Notes under the pieces: generated by a model
Seen by the model: the letters and a program-made list of their open reading frames with translations, nothing else
Told to the model about the DNA's origin: nothing
Databases searched by the model: none
Assembly (NCBI GenBank): GCA_004366215.1
Contig: SIRY01000054.1
Coordinates: forward strand, 1 to 8,018
Length of the DNA stretch: 8,018 bases
Source of the DNA: Actinomycetota bacterium
GTDB taxonomy: Bacteria > Actinomycetota > Acidimicrobiia > Acidimicrobiales > Acidimicrobiaceae
Direction: 5' to 3'
In this document: positions 5,870 through 8,018 of the stretch, piece by piece
Layout: the number at the start of each line of letters is the position of its first letter
Numbering within the stretch: position 1 is the stretch's first letter
Program-made: the position numbers and the translations under genes

Positions 5870-6691
5870 ACGGGGCTGGAGGACGATGACGGCGACGCCG
5901 ATCCCGACGACGGCGCCGTAGAGGACGCGTCGCCGAGCGTCCGCGTCGCCGAGTGCAGCTCCGAGCACTGTGGCGATGACGACGCTCGTCTCGCGGAGTG
6001 CAGAGACGACGGCGAGCGGTGCTTGCCGTTGCGCCCACAGCACCGCCGCGTACGTCGCGTACGACAGGAGCCCAGCGAGAGCTCCGAGGGCCACGGTGCG
6101 GCGGTCCCAACGAGAGCGGTAGGTTCGTGCCACCTCGATCACCGTGACGGCACCGCCCTCGAGCGCGAAGAGGAGTGCTGCGTAGCGGAGCGGATCAGGG
6201 CTGTGGCGGACGCCGAGGCCGTCTGCGAGGGAGTAGCACGCGATCGTGACTCCGGTTGCGAGCGCGAGCACGACGGCGCGGCGGCTCTGCGCTGTGCGGG
6301 GTCGCGCGAGCGCGATGATGCCGAGGGCGACGAGGAGTACGCCGCTGAGCGTTGGTGCTGAGAGCGTCTCGTGACCGACGGCGAAGGCCCCGAGGGCTAC
6401 GAGTAGCGGCGCGGTGCCACGAGCGAGCGGATAGACCTGGGAGAGGTCCCCGAGTGCGAGCGAGGACCCAAGGAGCAGGTTGTAGGCGACGTGGACGCAC
6501 GCAGACCCCACTGCGAACGCGATCGCCGTCGCGGGCGGCGGGCCGATGACGGCCAGCGACGCGAGACCGACGAGGCAGACGACGGCGTTGATGGTGGTGA
6601 CGGCCCGCTTGGGATCGGGAGCCAGCTTCGCGAGTGCGTTCCAACCTGCGTGTCCTGCAGCAGCCGCGAGGACCACTAGCGCAACGAGCAC
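5867..6691 (-). CDS. EamA/DMT-superfamily transporter
   Basis: A 274-residue integral membrane protein with about ten hydrophobic helices and a two-fold repeat, as expected for the drug/metabolite transporter superfamily. Family-like stretches are HAGWNALAK (14-22) at the end of helix 1, HVAYNLLLGSSLALGDLSQVYPLARGTAPL (67-96) in the first half, and the matching QRQAPLAVVSALRETSVVIATVLGAALG (221-248) in the second. Members export amino acids, metabolites or drugs, or import sugars; the substrate cannot be read from sequence. The start is GTG at 6691, because AAGGAG lies six bases upstream and the first helix begins immediately after it. A longer frame reaching 6790 would add a hydrophilic leader that overlaps the divergent dioxygenase gene. 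It is convergent with the small membrane protein gene, with 28 bases between the stops. Confidence 0.82.
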   Translation of the reverse strand: MLVALVVLAAAAGHAGWNALAKLAPDPKRAVTTINAVVCLVGLASLAVIGPPPATAIAFAVGSACVHVAYNLLLGSSLALGDLSQVYPLARGTAPLLVALGAFAVGHETLSAPTLSGVLLVALGIIALARPRTAQSRRAVVLALATGVTIACYSLADGLGVRHSPDPLRYAALLFALEGGAVTVIEVARTYRSRWDRRTVALGALAGLLSYATYAAVLWAQRQAPLAVVSALRETSVVIATVLGAALGDADARRRVLYGAVVGIGVAVIVLQPR

Positions 6692-6697
6692 GAACGG

Positions 6698-6703
6698 CTC
6701 CTT
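6698..6703 (-). promoter_or_regulatory. Shine-Dalgarno site fixing the EamA start
   Basis: On the minus strand AAGGAG is followed by CCGTTC and then GTG at 6691. It is the strongest ribosome binding site in the window. It shows that this gene, unlike its neighbours, has a transcribed leader; no clear -10 was found for it. Confidence 0.65.
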
Positions 6704-6735
6704 CCCAGTCGGTGCACCTGCAACGATCTTCCCGC

Positions 6736-6741
6736 TAGACT
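6736..6741 (+). promoter_or_regulatory. -10 element (TAGACT) of the extradiol dioxygenase gene
   Basis: TAGACT is followed by six bases (GGGAGC) and GTG 6748. Those six bases contain GGGAG, but only one base separates it from GTG, too close for a normal Shine-Dalgarno, so leaderless initiation is the better reading. No -35 is evident. The left arm of an inverted repeat begins at its last two bases. Confidence 0.55.
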
Positions 6742-6760
6742 GGGAGCGTGGCGCTCCCAG
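6740..6760. repeat. Perfect 9-bp inverted repeat centred on the dioxygenase start codon
   Basis: Left arm CTGGGAGCG (6740-6748) and right arm CGCTCCCAG (6752-6760) are exact reverse complements separated by TGG. The GTG start codon (6748-6750) spans the left arm and loop. If transcription starts at the start codon, the left arm is not in the mRNA and the dyad would act as a DNA operator over the transcription start. If a longer transcript exists, the start would be buried in a hairpin. Confidence 0.6.
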
Positions 6761-7548
6761 CGGTCTACCTCGGTCACGGTGCTCCGCCACTCCTCGACGA
6801 CGCTCGGTGGGTTGCGCAGCTCGCGCAGCTCGCGAGCGAGCTTGGCCGACCGAGCTCGATCCTCATGGTCTCTGCGCACTGGGAGGCTCGGCCAGTTGCG
6901 ATCTCGTCGGTCCGTGGCGCGCCGCTGATCTACGACTTCTGGGGCTTCCCCGAGCGCTACTACCAGCTTCGCTACCCAGCGGTCGGCTCGGCGACGCTCG
7001 CCCAGCTCGTCGAGGAGCACCTCGGCGTTGCCGGGTACGAGGTGGTTCGAGACGAGGGTCGAGGTCTCGATCACGGCGCGTGGGTCCCGCTGCTCGCCAT
7101 GTACCCAGATGCGAGCGTACCGGTGCTGCAGCTCTCGCTCCCCACGCTTCAACCGGAAGCACTCTATGCCATCGGAGCGGCGCTCGCCCCGCTGCGCGAG
7201 GCTGGGGTGCTCATCGTTGGAAGCGGCTTCTTCACGCACAACCTCCACGCGCTCGGGTGGGCGAGGACACCTGATGGACCAGTGCCGTCGTGGTCAGCGG
7301 AGTTCGACGCGTGGGGCGCTGAGGTGCTCGAGCGAGGCGACCTTGACGCTCTGTTCGACTTCGAGCATCGTGCGCCGGCGGCGCGCCTCGCGCACCCTCG
7401 GACCGAGCACTTCGCGCCGCTCTTCGTCACGCTCGGTGCTTCATGGGGCGAGTCGCTCGCAACGCCGATCGACGGCTTCTGGTTCGGCCTCTCAAAGCGC
7501 ACCATCGTGCTCGGCATGCCCTCGGCTGAGCACGTGCGACCCTCGTAG
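6748..7548 (+). CDS. Class III extradiol ring-cleavage dioxygenase, LigB / YgiD-DODA family
   Basis: A 266-residue enzyme close in length and pattern to E. coli YgiD, a 4,5-DOPA-extradiol dioxygenase that opens catechol rings with a non-heme metal. Landmarks are LGHGAPP (8-14, His10), SAHWE (42-46, His44), YDFWGFPERYYQLRYPAVGS (62-81), GLDHGAWVPLLAMYPDASVP (106-125, His109), GSGFFTHNL (158-166, His164) and TEHFAPLFVTLGA (219-231, His221). His10, His44 and one later His are the expected metal ligands, with His109 as a likely acid-base residue. It has no signal peptide, so it is cytoplasmic. The natural substrate is unknown: no catechol pathway genes are adjacent. The start is GTG 6748, directly after the TAGACT box. 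The gene diverges from the EamA transporter gene across 56 bases, so both may respond to one regulator (inference). Confidence 0.85.
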   Translation: MALPAVYLGHGAPPLLDDARWVAQLAQLASELGRPSSILMVSAHWEARPVAISSVRGAPLIYDFWGFPERYYQLRYPAVGSATLAQLVEEHLGVAGYEVVRDEGRGLDHGAWVPLLAMYPDASVPVLQLSLPTLQPEALYAIGAALAPLREAGVLIVGSGFFTHNLHALGWARTPDGPVPSWSAEFDAWGAEVLERGDLDALFDFEHRAPAARLAHPRTEHFAPLFVTLGASWGESLATPIDGFWFGLSKRTIVLGMPSAEHVRPS

Positions 7549-7556
7549 GCCTCGCC

Positions 7557-7562
7557 TAGGCT
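7557..7562 (+). promoter_or_regulatory. Probable -10 element (TAGGCT) of the last gene
   Basis: TAGGCT lies eight bases before GTG 7571. It overlaps the 10-bp palindrome AGGCTAGCCT (7558-7567). A second hexamer, TAGCCT (7562-7567), is only three bases from GTG but 12 from the in-frame ATG 7580, so it could matter if ATG is the true start. No -35 or Shine-Dalgarno is obvious. Confidence 0.42.
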
Positions 7563-7570
7563 AGCCTGCC

Positions 7571-8018
7571 GTGGCAGTCATGGCTCGAGGGCTCATCGCC
7601 CTCGTCGGGGCGCTCGTCGGCCTTCAGTCTCCAGGTCAAGAGCACGTCGCTGCGCTCGTGGACCGGAGCGTGCACCAGCTCGTCGGAACGCCGCCCGCGT
7701 GCCGCTGGCGGGTGAGCGCCCCAGCGTCAGGCGCTGCCGAGGCGCTCGATCGCCTCATCGGTCGTGTGGAGAACCGCCTGAGGGCGCCGAGCGCGATCTG
7801 CGTCAGCGGGGTGTTTCGGACGCCCATCGTGGTGTGGGGTAAGTGGAGCTCAGAGCCGCTGTGGCTCGTGCCCGAGCCGGGCAGGTCGGTAACGGTCGAG
7901 CCGGGCCGTCTCGTCGAGCGCGACGTCGCGCCCGGCGTCTCAGACGGCACCGTCGGCGCGATCGACGTGATCGGCTCGCGCGACGTCGTCGTGCAGGGGT
8001 TCCTCGCGGAGCGCGCCG
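7571..8018 (+). CDS. Unrecognised, probably exported or anchored protein (3' end outside window)
   Basis: The frame is open from GTG 7571 to the window edge, giving 149 residues with no stop. Residues 4-20 (MARGLIALVGALVGLQS) look like a short signal peptide or membrane anchor: one Arg followed by a hydrophobic run. The rest is soluble, with two cysteines (44, 77) that could pair outside the cell, two Trp-bearing strands around WGKW and PLWLVPEPG (89-104), and a repeated pattern of valines and Asp/Gly (VERDVAPG, DVIGSRDVVV) that suggests beta structure. I do not recognise the family. ATG 7580 is an alternative start that leaves the hydrophobic segment intact. Codon use matches the neighbours, which supports real coding. 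It follows the dioxygenase gene by 22 bases with its own probable promoter. Confidence 0.6.
   Translation, partial: MAVMARGLIALVGALVGLQSPGQEHVAALVDRSVHQLVGTPPACRWRVSAPASGAAEALDRLIGRVENRLRAPSAICVSGVFRTPIVVWGKWSSEPLWLVPEPGRSVTVEPGRLVERDVAPGVSDGTVGAIDVIGSRDVVVQGFLAERA

Noticed and set aside
6692..6790. Longer N-terminus for the EamA transporter
   Set aside because: It would run across the dioxygenase start and adds a hydrophilic leader; AAGGAG six bases before GTG 6691 decides the start.
1..8018. CRISPR array, tRNA/rRNA gene, insertion sequence, prophage or defence system
   Set aside because: Reading both strands showed no regularly spaced repeats, no cloverleaf, no transposase or integrase motifs and no known defence domains. 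Composition is uniform, with no sign of recent transfer.

Overview
The window is GC-rich with a strong G/C bias at third codon positions, many GTG starts and many promoters placed directly against start codons. This suits a high-GC actinobacterium. An acidimicrobial-type lineage is possible, but that is inference from style and no marker gene settles it. No rRNA, tRNA, CRISPR array, insertion sequence or phage gene was seen. Genes are tightly packed, and no gene-free stretch exceeds about 80 bases.

Layout: (1) 3-236, plus strand, is the 3' end of a probable SAM-dependent methyltransferase whose tail overlaps the tail of the next gene. (2) 212-1402, minus strand, is a fold-type I PLP aminotransferase very like actinobacterial DapC. 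(3) An 80-base divergent region (1403-1482) holds two promoters and a dyad. (4) 1483-5296, plus strand, is a four-gene operon with every junction overlapping: a WtpA/ModA-type oxyanion-binding lipoprotein, a ModB/WtpB-type permease, a ModC/WtpC-type ATPase with a TOBE-like tail, and an XRE helix-turn-helix protein fused to a cytoplasmic periplasmic-binding-protein-like (PBP-like) domain. (5) 5350-5838, plus strand, is a small membrane protein I do not recognise. (6) 5867-6691, minus strand, is an EamA/DMT transporter. (7) 6748-7548, plus strand, is a LigB-type extradiol dioxygenase of the YgiD/DODA family. (8) From 7571 an unrecognised, probably exported or membrane-anchored protein runs off the window.

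How they work together: the operon looks like a complete molybdate or tungstate uptake system that carries its own regulator. The lipoprotein captures the oxyanion, the permease and ATPase import it, and the last gene appears able to sense it in the cytoplasm through a domain related to the same binding-protein superfamily. A near-palindrome between the -35 and -10 of the operon promoter is a plausible operator for it.

The most striking non-coding pattern is that five genes (212-1402, 1483, 5350, 6748, 7571) share a TAGNNT -10 element only 6-8 bases before the start codon. Three have the identical core CTAGACT followed by six bases and the start. These genes are probably transcribed as leaderless mRNAs. 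The internal operon genes and the EamA gene instead have Shine-Dalgarno sequences. The dioxygenase start codon also sits in a perfect 9-bp inverted repeat.
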